From: an uncultured Porphyromonadaceae bacterium
GTDB lineage: Bacteria; Bacteroidota; Bacteroidia; Bacteroidales; Muribaculaceae
Length of the DNA: 6,322 bases
NCBI GenBank assembly: GCA_902475285.1
Contig: CABRZA010000143.1
Span: forward strand, 1-6,322
Direction of reading: 5' to 3'
Under the pieces are notes generated by a model, which ran no database searches, was not told the origin of the DNA, and saw only the letters and a program-made list of their open reading frames with translations. Positions 1 to 6,137 of this stretch are shown here, piece after piece (positions within the stretch are counted from its first letter, which is position 1; the number at the start of each line of letters is the position of its first letter). A program made the position numbers and the translations under genes.

Positions 1-87
1 GCGGATTTTTCACCCCCTCCACCCCTCAAAAATCCTCCGCGCAAGCCGTCACGACAACCCCGCAAAAGAATGACCCTTACTTGCAAT

Positions 88-621
88 ATGGCAACAGTAT
101 ACATTGAAACCGAACGACTTATTCTGCGTTCATGGAAAGACAGCGACAAAGCGGCTTTTGCCGAAATGAACAGCAATCCCGAGGTCATGAAATATTTCCC
201 CGCGCCGCTCTCCGCCGAAGAATCGAATGCCTTCATCGACCGAATCAATGCCGAATTCGACGCAACGGGCTTCGGACTGTATGCCGTCGAGATTAAGGAT
301 ACCGAAGAGTTCATAGGCTATGTCGGCTTCCATCGCTTTGCTTTCGACGCACCATTCTCACCCAATTGGGAAATAGGCTGGCGCCTCTCCAACAGATACT
401 GGCACAAAGGTTATGCCACCGAAGCAGCAAACGCATGCATAGCCTACGCCCGCGCAAAACGCCTCTGCCCCCGACTATATTCCTTCACCGCCATGCCTAA
501 CACCCCCTCCGAGAATGTAATGCTACGCATCGGCATGACCTTCGAAGGCACCTTCCCACACCCCGCCCTCCCCGACACCCACCCCCTGAAACTCCACAAA
601 CTATACTCCCTCCCCCTCTAA
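88..621 (+). CDS. GNAT family N-acetyltransferase, RimJ/RimL type
   Basis: The predicted product (177 aa) is a complete acetyl-CoA-dependent N-acetyltransferase of the RimJ/RimL-like group (Acetyltransf_3 type). The N-terminus has the family signature ETERLILRSW (residues 7-16). The acetyl-CoA pyrophosphate-binding loop is HKGYATEA (106-113), where many relatives have RGYATEA. The C-terminal family pattern PNTPSENVMLRIGM (137-150), then G-F-HP and LHKLYSL, is intact, so the protein is not truncated. Cytoplasmic. Relatives acetylate ribosomal protein N-termini, antibiotics or small amines, and the substrate cannot be read from sequence. I chose ATG 88 because family members begin just before ETERLILR; an in-frame ATG at 70 would add six residues with no family match. 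No Shine-Dalgarno or Bacteroidetes -7 motif is visible upstream. The 5' half is less GC-rich than the downstream operon, while the last 80 bases are very C-rich and G-poor. Confidence 0.88.
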   Translation: MATVYIETERLILRSWKDSDKAAFAEMNSNPEVMKYFPAPLSAEESNAFIDRINAEFDATGFGLYAVEIKDTEEFIGYVGFHRFAFDAPFSPNWEIGWRLSNRYWHKGYATEAANACIAYARAKRLCPRLYSFTAMPNTPSENVMLRIGMTFEGTFPHPALPDTHPLKLHKLYSLPL

Positions 622-658
622 ATCCCCTCCGCAAGCCATTCCCGCAGCCAGAAAAACC

Positions 659-841
659 TCGCACGGAGCCCACGAAGCCACGGAGCCCTCCATCCACCCC
701 AACAATCTCACGCAAAGGCGCAGAGGGCGCGGAGAAAATTTTCTTCACCTTGCGCTCCAACGCGAGGCCTCTGTGTCCTCCGCGCCTCTGCGTGATAATT
801 TCCGGCAGCAAGGCCTCCGTGTCTCCGTGCACTCCGTGCGA
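659..841. repeat. Nested imperfect inverted repeat of CACGGAG / CGCAGAGG type
   Basis: Four 27-nt arms form two nested inverted repeats. The outer arms are 659-685 and 815-841 (23 of 27 positions complementary). The inner arms are 708-734 and 769-795 (22 of 27 complementary, with three further G-U pairs possible in a plus-strand RNA). The right inner and right outer arms are also direct relatives, both starting AGGCCTCYGTGTC (765 and 811). The inner left arm ends in a 10-bp palindrome, GAAAATTTTC (734-743). Motifs such as CACGGAGACACGGAG and CGCAGAGGCGCGGAG are, from general knowledge, a dispersed non-coding repeat in many unrelated bacterial genomes; its minus-strand translation gives the recurring spurious peptide RRGAEDTE. 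It lies in the 356-nt gap between the acetyltransferase and the methyltransferase operon. The function is unknown. Confidence 0.75.
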
Positions 842-925
842 GACCCCATCCCGGTATGATCGAGTCCAAAGTTAATAGGGCTGTGTGGGTCGGGGTGGGA
901 TTTTTCAGGCGGGCGCGGCGGGGGC

Positions 926-956
926 TTGGCCGTTCGGGAATTTTTGGCTAATTTTG
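926..956 (+). promoter_or_regulatory. Bacteroidetes-type promoter for the operon
   Basis: TAATTTTG at 949-956 matches the Bacteroidetes -7 consensus TAnnTTTG exactly. A TTG at 926-928, within CTTGG, sits 20 bp upstream, the expected place for the -33 TTTG element. Transcription would begin around 962, giving a leader of about 15 nt before ATG 978. The position directly before the first gene of a four-gene co-directional block supports it as the operon promoter. No operator or riboswitch is visible. Confidence 0.7.
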
Positions 957-977
957 CAGCGGAAAACATTGACAAAG

Positions 978-2615
978 ATGAATACTATATTCCCTATGGT
1001 GGCCAAGACTTTCCAAGGTCTGGAAGGCGTACTGGCCGGCGAACTCCAAGGCATCGGTGCCCAAAATATCGAGCAGGGCATACGCATGGTGAGCTTCGAC
1101 GGCGACCTGGCCACTCTCTATAAGGCGAACATGTGCTGCCGCACCGCGCTGCGCATCCTCAAACCGTTCTTCTCCTTCGACGCCGGCGATGCCGACGAGC
1201 TCTACGCCATGGCAAAGACCTTCGACTGGAGCTCGATTCTCGACATCAACAACACCTTTGCCATCGACTCGACGGTGAACAGCAACGAGTTCCGCAACTC
1301 GCAGTATGTGACCTACCGAGTGAAGGACGCCGTGGTCGACTGGTTCCGCGACCACAGCGACGGCACACGCCGCCCCCGCGTGAGCGTCGAGAACCCCGAC
1401 TTCTTCATCAACGTCCATGTGTCGGGACGCCGCGTCACGCTGTCGCTCGACTCGTCGGGCGAGTCGCTGCACCGCCGCGGCTGGCGCAAGGCACAGACCG
1501 AGGCTCCCATAAGCGAAGTCCTCGCCGCAGGCATACTCCTCCTGGCCGGCTACGACGGCAGCAAGCCATTCGTCGACCCCATGTGCGGCTCGGGCACCTT
1601 CGCCATCGAGGCCGCCATGATAGCAGCCGGCATCAAGCCCGGCATGTACCGCCAGCACTATGCCTTCGAGAACTGGCGCGACTTCGACGCCGACCTCATG
1701 GCCGAAATCTACAACGACGACTCCGCCGAGCACGACCCCGCCTGCCCCATCGTGGCCGCCGACATCCTCGTGCCCGCCATAGAGATAGCCCGCACCAACG
1801 CCCGCAGCGCCGGCGTGGAGCGCTTCATCACCTTCGAGCGCCGCGACATTGCCGACTGGACCGAAGCGCCCCAGCCCGCAGGCCTGCTCGTGACCAACCC
1901 TCCCTACGGCCGACGCATAGGCGACGAAAACATCCGCGAGCTCTACCACACCCTCGGCACCAAGCTCAAGCGCGTGTTCACGGGCTACACCGCCTGGATA
2001 ATAGGCTTCGACGAGGAGCACTTCCGCCAGATAGGCCTCGCGCCGTCGCAGAAGTTAGCAGTCAACAACGGCGGCCTCGACTGCCAGCTGCGCGAGTATG
2101 TGATTTTCGACGGCAAGAAGAACGACTTCCGCGCCGCCGGCGGCCGCATCAAGGCCGAGAAGCCCGCGCCGGCGGCCAAGCGCCGCGCCGACGGCCCTGA
2201 GCGGCCCTTCAACAAAGACCGCCGCGACAAGGAGCGCCGTCCGCGCCGCGACTTCGACTCCGACAACGATTACTCCGAAACCTCGCGCGAGCGCCGCGAG
2301 CGTCGCTTCGAGCGCACGGCCAAAGGCGGAGCACCGCGCCGCTTCGGCCGCGACGAGCGCCCCGGCAAGGACCGCGGCGAGCACGGCAAGGACCGCCGCT
2401 TCGACCGCGACTCACGCCCTGCCGACCGCCGCTTCGGGCGTGACGAGCGCCCCGCAAGAGGCCGCGAGGAGCGCGAGGGCGGCATCGAAATCAAGGGCGG
2501 ACGCCGCCCCATAAGCGTAGGCCGCCAGCCGTCGCTCCCCGCCGAAGGCGAAATCGTACTCCGCCGCCCCACCTGGCGCGCGCGCAAACCCAAGACCGAC
2601 AACAACGAAGAATAA
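978..2615 (+). CDS. rlmL: THUMP-domain 23S rRNA guanine-N2 methyltransferase (RlmL/YpsC type)
   Basis: The product (545 aa) is a class I SAM-dependent RNA methyltransferase. Relatives form N2-methylguanosine in 23S rRNA (G2445 in E. coli). Residues 1-45 are the N-terminal part (MVAKTFQGLEGVLAGEL) and about 45-155 the THUMP RNA-binding domain, ending in INVHVSGRRVTLSLDSSG. The methyltransferase fold follows, with the SAM loop DPMCGSGT (200-207) and catalytic motif IV NPPYG (307-311). Unlike E. coli RlmKL it has no second RlmK methyltransferase domain. The core ends near residue 379. Residues 380-545 are an extra tail rich in Arg, Asp, Glu and Lys with repeated RRFGRDERP motifs, probably disordered and RNA-binding. 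ATG 978 is chosen because homologues begin close to MVAKTFQGLE and it lies just after the promoter; a farther upstream ATG (885) would include the promoter. ATG 996 is a possible alternative. It is the first gene of the operon, 16 nt before purD. Confidence 0.9.
   Translation: MNTIFPMVAKTFQGLEGVLAGELQGIGAQNIEQGIRMVSFDGDLATLYKANMCCRTALRILKPFFSFDAGDADELYAMAKTFDWSSILDINNTFAIDSTVNSNEFRNSQYVTYRVKDAVVDWFRDHSDGTRRPRVSVENPDFFINVHVSGRRVTLSLDSSGESLHRRGWRKAQTEAPISEVLAAGILLLAGYDGSKPFVDPMCGSGTFAIEAAMIAAGIKPGMYRQHYAFENWRDFDADLMAEIYNDDSAEHDPACPIVAADILVPAIEIARTNARSAGVERFITFERRDIADWTEAPQPAGLLVTNPPYGRRIGDENIRELYHTLGTKLKRVFTGYTAWIIGFDEEHFRQIGLAPSQKLAVNNGGLDCQLREYVIFDGKKNDFRAAGGRIKAEKPAPAAKRRADGPERPFNKDRRDKERRPRRDFDSDNDYSETSRERRERRFERTAKGGAPRRFGRDERPGKDRGEHGKDRRFDRDSRPADRRFGRDERPARGREEREGGIEIKGGRRPISVGRQPSLPAEGEIVLRRPTWRARKPKTDNNEE
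2337..2453 (+). repeat. RRFxRDxRP repeats in the methyltransferase tail
   Basis: Three copies of a nine-residue motif are encoded here: RRFGRDERP (454-462, bases 2337-2363), RRFDRDSRP (473-481) and RRFGRDERP again (484-492, bases 2427-2453). The identical outer copies use different synonymous codons (for example GGC versus GGG and CGC versus CGT), so they are not a recent exact duplication. The surrounding tail is made of similar Arg/Asp/Glu runs. Confidence 0.8.
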
Positions 2616-2631
2616 CCCCATACACCCTCCC

Positions 2632-3924
2632 ATGACCACGCCCTCCAATCTCAACGTGCTCCTCCTCGGCAGCGGCGGCCGCGAAGCCGCCATAGCCTGG
2701 AAATTAGCGCAAAGCCCCCTTCTCGGCCGCCTCTTCATAGCTCCCGGCAATGCCGGCACGGCAGCCTGCGGCACCAACCTCGCCGTGAAGCCCCTCGACT
2801 TCGCCGCCGTGGCCGACGCCGTAAAGACCCACGGCATCGACCTCGTGGTGGCCGGCAACGAGGACCCGCTGGTGGCCGGCCTGCGCGAATACCTGGCCGA
2901 GCACTGCCCCGGCGTGCCCGTGGTTGGCCCCGGCGCCGACGGCGCGCGCCTCGAAGGCAGCAAGGACTTCGCCAAGGACTTCATGGCGCGCCACGGCATA
3001 CCCACGGCGGCGCACTTCACCGCCACGGCAGCCAATGTGGCCGAGGCCCGCGCCTTCCTGGCAGCACAGCAGGCACCCTATGTGCTCAAAGCCGACGGTC
3101 TGGCCGCCGGCAAGGGCGTGATTATCGTCGACACCCTCGACGAAGCCACGGCGGCCCTCGACGAGATGCTCGCCGGCCAGTTCGGCAACGCGTCGGCCAA
3201 GGTGGTAATCGAGGAGTTCCTCAGCGGCATAGAGTGCTCGGTGTTCGTAATCACCGACGGCACGGGCGACTACCGTCTGCTCCCCGTGGCCAAGGACTAC
3301 AAGCGCGCCTTCGACGCCGACGGCGGCCCCAACACCGGCGGCATGGGCTCGGTATCGCCCGTACCCTTCGCCGACGAGGCCTTCATGGCCAAGGTGACCG
3401 AGCGCATCATCCGCCCGACCCTCGACGGCCTCCGCGCCGAGGGCATCGACTACCGCGGATTCATATTCTTCGGCCTCATCAACTGCGGTGGCGAGCCCAA
3501 GGTGATAGAGTACAACGTGCGCATGGGCGACCCCGAAACCGAGGCCGTGATGCCGCGCATCGCCTCCGACCTCCTGCCCGTGCTCTACGGCGCCGCCAAG
3601 GGCGAGCTGGGCGACTCGGTGCTCGGCGTCGACCCCCGCACCGCCGTGGCCGTGATGGCCGTGAGCGGCGGCTACCCGGGCAGCTACGCCAAGGGCTTTG
3701 AAATCAGCGGTCTCGACACAGCGGAAGGCATAGTGTTCCACGCCGGTACGGCCCTCGACGAGCAGGGACGCACCGTCACCTCCGGCGGCCGCGTGCTTGC
3801 CGCCGTAAACCTCGCCGACGACATCGCCTCGGCCTCCGCCATGAGCTACGCCGCCCTGCGGGGCATAGCCTTCGAAGGCATGCGGTGCCGCTCCGACATA
3901 GGCCGCGACCTGCTGAAATACTGA
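2632..3924 (+). CDS. purD: Phosphoribosylamine-glycine ligase (GAR synthetase)
   Basis: PurD joins 5-phosphoribosylamine and glycine using ATP to make GAR, the second step of de novo purine synthesis, in the cytoplasm. The 430-aa product has the normal family length. The N-domain starts NVLLLGSGGRE (8-18). The ATP-grasp region begins at GSKDFAKDFM and contains YVLKADGLAAGKGV, EEFLSGIECSVFV, the family signature NTGGMGSVSPVPF and the metal-binding segment EYNVRMGDPETE. The C-terminal domain includes TVTSGGRVLAAV. One oddity is that the usual GREHA motif reads GREAA, with Ala at residue 19 (codon GCC 2686-2688). All other hallmarks are intact, so I expect an active enzyme. The ATG is 16 nt after the preceding stop, with no clear Shine-Dalgarno, as usual in this phylum. 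The gene is probably co-transcribed with both neighbours. Confidence 0.97.
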   Translation: MTTPSNLNVLLLGSGGREAAIAWKLAQSPLLGRLFIAPGNAGTAACGTNLAVKPLDFAAVADAVKTHGIDLVVAGNEDPLVAGLREYLAEHCPGVPVVGPGADGARLEGSKDFAKDFMARHGIPTAAHFTATAANVAEARAFLAAQQAPYVLKADGLAAGKGVIIVDTLDEATAALDEMLAGQFGNASAKVVIEEFLSGIECSVFVITDGTGDYRLLPVAKDYKRAFDADGGPNTGGMGSVSPVPFADEAFMAKVTERIIRPTLDGLRAEGIDYRGFIFFGLINCGGEPKVIEYNVRMGDPETEAVMPRIASDLLPVLYGAAKGELGDSVLGVDPRTAVAVMAVSGGYPGSYAKGFEISGLDTAEGIVFHAGTALDEQGRTVTSGGRVLAAVNLADDIASASAMSYAALRGIAFEGMRCRSDIGRDLLKY

Positions 3925-3935
3925 CCCTCCGCCCC

Positions 3936-4916
3936 GTGAACACCTCCCACCTCACCCGCGCCCTCCACTCGCAGGGCTTCGGCGTGGCCGTTGCCGCCGC
4001 CGCTTTGGCCGCCGCCACCTTCTATTTCGCCACCGGCCATACCGAGGCCATGCCGGGCGACAAGGGCATAGCGCTGCCGTCGGCCAACGAATGGATAGGG
4101 TGGCCCACGCTCTCCTTCGTTCTGTCGGCCGTATGCACCACCGCCGTGCTGGCCATGATGCTGGCCATGATGCGGGTGTTCAACGTATTCCGCTCTCAGA
4201 CATCGCTCTTCGTGGCGCTCTTCGCGGCCATGCAGACCGCCACGCCCGACTGCTGCACGCAGCTCTACACGGGGAGCATCCTCGCCGTGGCCGTGGCCGT
4301 GTGCCTGATGCTGGCATTCAGCGTATACCGCAGCCCCGACGCCGGACGGCGCGTGTTCCTCATCTTCCTCATCCTGTCGGCGCTGGCCGCCACGCAGTAC
4401 TGCTACATACTCTACCTGCCGGTATTCTTAGTGGTCTGCGCGCAGATGCGCGTGCTGGGGAGCCGCACGCTGGCGGCAGCCTTCATGGGCACCGTGACGC
4501 CGTGGATTCTGCTGCTGGGCTACGGCATAGTCGACCCCGGCGACCTCCACATGCCTCACACGGTGAGCGTCTTCGCGTCGATTGACCCGGGCGAATCGCT
4601 CATGCTCGTTCTCACGGTAGCCTTCACCTCCCTGGCCACCGTGCTGGCGTTCGCGCTCAACATGTTCAAGACCATAGCCTACAACGCGCGGGCGCGGGCG
4701 GTGAGCGGCACGTTCAGCGTGGTGCAGCTGGCCACCATAGCCGGCATGTGCGCCGACTACCGCAACATCGTATCCTATATCCCGCTGCTCAACTTCCTGG
4801 CAGCCATGGAGATATCGCACTACTTTTCCAACCATCGCGGCGACCGAACTTTCATCGCCGTATACACCCTCATAGCCGTCTACGCGGCAATCTTCGTATG
4901 CCAAACAGTAATATAA
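3936..4916 (+). CDS. Uncharacterised multi-pass inner-membrane protein
   Basis: I do not recognise the family with confidence. From GTG 3936 the product has 326 aa and by eye nine to eleven hydrophobic segments, near residues 14-32, 58-78, 86-100, 112-130, 139-157, 158-170, 180-198, 221-243, 258-271, 278-292 and 305-322. There are no long soluble domains. Polar landmarks are TATPDCCTQLYTG (101-113, adjacent Cys), TQYCYILYLP (153-162) and GMCADYRNIVSYIP (270-283). It holds eight Cys residues. GTG is chosen because it lies 11 nt after the purD stop; the in-frame ATG at 3885 lies inside purD and would add a Pro/Arg-rich leader, and the next ATG would remove the first membrane segment. The size and position beside purD recall small membrane families seen next to purD in other Bacteroidetes (for example DUF6427), but this is a guess. 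It overlaps pdxB by 19 nt. Confidence 0.8.
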   Translation: MNTSHLTRALHSQGFGVAVAAAALAAATFYFATGHTEAMPGDKGIALPSANEWIGWPTLSFVLSAVCTTAVLAMMLAMMRVFNVFRSQTSLFVALFAAMQTATPDCCTQLYTGSILAVAVAVCLMLAFSVYRSPDAGRRVFLIFLILSALAATQYCYILYLPVFLVVCAQMRVLGSRTLAAAFMGTVTPWILLLGYGIVDPGDLHMPHTVSVFASIDPGESLMLVLTVAFTSLATVLAFALNMFKTIAYNARARAVSGTFSVVQLATIAGMCADYRNIVSYIPLLNFLAAMEISHYFSNHRGDRTFIAVYTLIAVYAAIFVCQTVI

Positions 4917-5932
4917 GGCTCATAATAGAGAAAAACATACCTTATGTGGCCGGTCTGCTCGACCCCTATGCCACAGTGCGTTACCTCGCTCCCGAGGAAA
5001 TCACGGCCAAGGCTTGCCGCGACTGCGACGGCCTTGTGATACGCACGCGCACGCGCTGCAACGCGGAGCTTCTTGCCAAGAGCGACGTGAAGCTCATAGC
5101 CACGGCTACGATAGGCACCGACCATATCGACGCCGACTACTGCGCCTCGCGCTCGATAACGGTGGTGAACGCGCCGGGGTGCAACGCTCCGGCGGTGGCG
5201 CAGTATGTGTTCGCCACGATACTTGAACTCATCAACCGCCCGCTCACGCGCTACACCCTGGGCATAGTGGGCGTTGGGCACGTGGGGAGCATAGTGGAGC
5301 GCTGGGCCAAGGCCTTCGGCATGCGCGTGCTGCTCTGCGACCCTCCCCGCCAGGAGGCAGAGGGGGGCGAGCAGTGGGTCGACCTCGACACCGTAGCCCG
5401 CGAGGCCGACATCATCACCTTCCACACACCACTCACGCGCGATGGCGGCCACCCCACCTACCATATGGCCGACGCGGCCTTCTTCGCCCGGTGCCGCCGC
5501 GCGCCCATAATAATCAACTCGGCCCGCGGCCCGGTGTTCGACACGCGTGCCGTCGTTGATGCCCGTAGGGCGGGTCTCGTGGGGGGTCTGGTAATCGACT
5601 GCTGGGAGAATGAGCCCGCCATCGACCGCGAGCTTCTGGAGCTTGCCGACATCGCCACGCCGCACATTGCGGGCTACTCGCGCGAGGGCAAGGTTCGCGC
5701 GTCGCAGGTTGCGGTGGACGCGGTGACGACTTTCTTCATGACGCCCCGCGTGACGCTGCGCGAGCCTCTTCCGCCGGCACCGGCGCAGACGGTGAGCATC
5801 GAGGCCATCCGCTCGACCTACGACCCGCAGGTGGACAACCAGGCACTCAAAGCCAACCCGACGGCGTTTGAGGAGCTGCGCAACCATTACAATCTGCGGC
5901 CCGAGGCTCCGGAATCGTCGCCGCATTATTGA
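4898..5932 (+). CDS. pdxB: 4-phosphoerythronate dehydrogenase
   Basis: PdxB oxidises 4-phospho-D-erythronate with NAD, the second step of the DXP-dependent pyridoxal 5'-phosphate pathway. The 344-aa product is a D-2-hydroxyacid dehydrogenase. The Rossmann dinucleotide motif is GIVGVGHVG (122-130). The catalytic trio is Arg210 (in NSARGPV), Glu239 (in WENEP) and His256 (in TPHIAGYS), each two residues after its E. coli PdxB counterpart as I remember the numbering. The C-terminal part, with STYDPQVDNQALKANPTAFEELRNHY, matches the PdxB dimerisation domain and separates it from SerA and other relatives. The start ATG 4898 lies inside the end of the membrane-protein gene (stop 4914-4916), suggesting translational coupling; the open frame continues upstream but without family sequence. 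The plus strand becomes visibly richer in G here than in the upstream genes. It is the last gene of the operon. Confidence 0.95.
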   Translation: MPNSNIRLIIEKNIPYVAGLLDPYATVRYLAPEEITAKACRDCDGLVIRTRTRCNAELLAKSDVKLIATATIGTDHIDADYCASRSITVVNAPGCNAPAVAQYVFATILELINRPLTRYTLGIVGVGHVGSIVERWAKAFGMRVLLCDPPRQEAEGGEQWVDLDTVAREADIITFHTPLTRDGGHPTYHMADAAFFARCRRAPIIINSARGPVFDTRAVVDARRAGLVGGLVIDCWENEPAIDRELLELADIATPHIAGYSREGKVRASQVAVDAVTTFFMTPRVTLREPLPPAPAQTVSIEAIRSTYDPQVDNQALKANPTAFEELRNHYNLRPEAPESSPHY

Positions 5933-5935
5933 GTG

Positions 5936-5951
5936 ACGGGGAATATCCCGT
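5936..5951 (+). repeat. Small hairpin just after the pdxB stop
   Basis: ACGGG (5936-5940) pairs with CCCGT (5947-5951) around a six-base loop, GAATAT. It lies three bases after the pdxB stop codon and has no T-run, so it is not a classical terminator. It may be the first member of the hairpin series that follows, or protect the mRNA 3' end. Confidence 0.45.
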
Positions 5952-5954
5952 ATG

Positions 5955-6072
5955 CGAGTGGGCTTACACCCACTCGGATAAAAATGTCGCCGCTGACGCG
6001 GCTTGCTCCGCTTTGTGGTTGATTTACACGGGCTTACGCCCGTGCCTACAAAATTGTAGCCGCTATGCGGCT
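5955..6072. repeat. Two tandem copies of a two-hairpin REP-like unit
   Basis: Copy 1 (5955-6002) has stem CGAGTGGG / CCCACTCG with loop CTTACA, an A-rich linker, and stem GCCGC / GCGGC with loop TGAC. Copy 2 (6027-6072) has stem CACGGGC / GCCCGTG with loop TTAC, linker CCTACAAAATTGT, and stem AGCCGC / GCGGCT with loop TAT. Order, spacing and the GGGCTTAC core are shared, but the first stems differ while both remain fully paired. This is the pattern of a REP-like palindromic element family common in intergenic spaces. The 24 nt between the copies hold nothing I can name. Confidence 0.75.
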
Positions 6073-6076
6073 TTTT
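6058..6076 (+). terminator. Possible intrinsic terminator of the operon
   Basis: A six-pair stem AGCCGC (6058-6063) / GCGGCT (6067-6072) with loop TAT runs into five T residues (6072-6076). This is the only hairpin downstream of pdxB with a T-run in the plus direction, 126 nt after the stop. The stem is short and belongs to the REP-like unit, so its role as terminator is an inference. Confidence 0.45.
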
Positions 6077-6097
6077 GGCGCGGCCGTTGGCCGTGCC
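6077..6097. repeat. Nine-pair hairpin
   Basis: GGCGCGGCC (6077-6085) pairs with GGCCGTGCC (6089-6097) around loop GTT, with eight Watson-Crick pairs and one G-U pair. It follows the terminator-like hairpin directly and belongs to the same cluster. Confidence 0.7.
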
Positions 6098-6115
6098 TTT
6101 ATAGTCAACAGCATT

Positions 6116-6137
6116 GGGGCGCAATATATTGCGCCCC
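6116..6137. repeat. Perfect 22-bp palindrome
   Basis: Eleven bases, GGGGCGCAATA (6116-6126), are followed directly by their exact reverse complement (6127-6137), then CTAC. The core CAATATATTG occurs again at 6191-6200 without the GC-rich flanks. It could be a REP-like element or a binding site for a dimeric protein; the intergenic cluster context favours the former. Confidence 0.75.

Noticed and set aside
1..40. Hairpin GCGGA-TTTTT / AAAAA-TCC-TCCGC
   Set aside because: The arms pair only with a three-base bulge, the T-run lies inside the stem and the loop is 17 nt. It is not convincing as a terminator of the gene before the window.
70..87. Upstream ATG for the acetyltransferase
   Set aside because: It adds only MTLTCN before the region where the family normally begins; ATG 88 fits better, although 70 cannot be excluded.
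745..975. Minus-strand frame encoding RRGAEDTE
   Set aside because: This peptide is the usual spurious translation of the dispersed CACGGAG/CGCAGAGG repeat, and the frame also covers the plus-strand promoter region.
948..2021. Long minus-strand frame opposite the methyltransferase
   Set aside because: Ala/Val/Gly/His-rich composition is typical of antisense shadows of GC-rich genes, and the plus strand carries clear THUMP and methyltransferase motifs.
4880..6124. Minus-strand frame of 414 codons opposite pdxB
   Set aside because: It is Arg/Ala/His-rich with no recognisable domain and runs through the hairpin cluster; the PdxB catalytic motifs on the plus strand are unambiguous.
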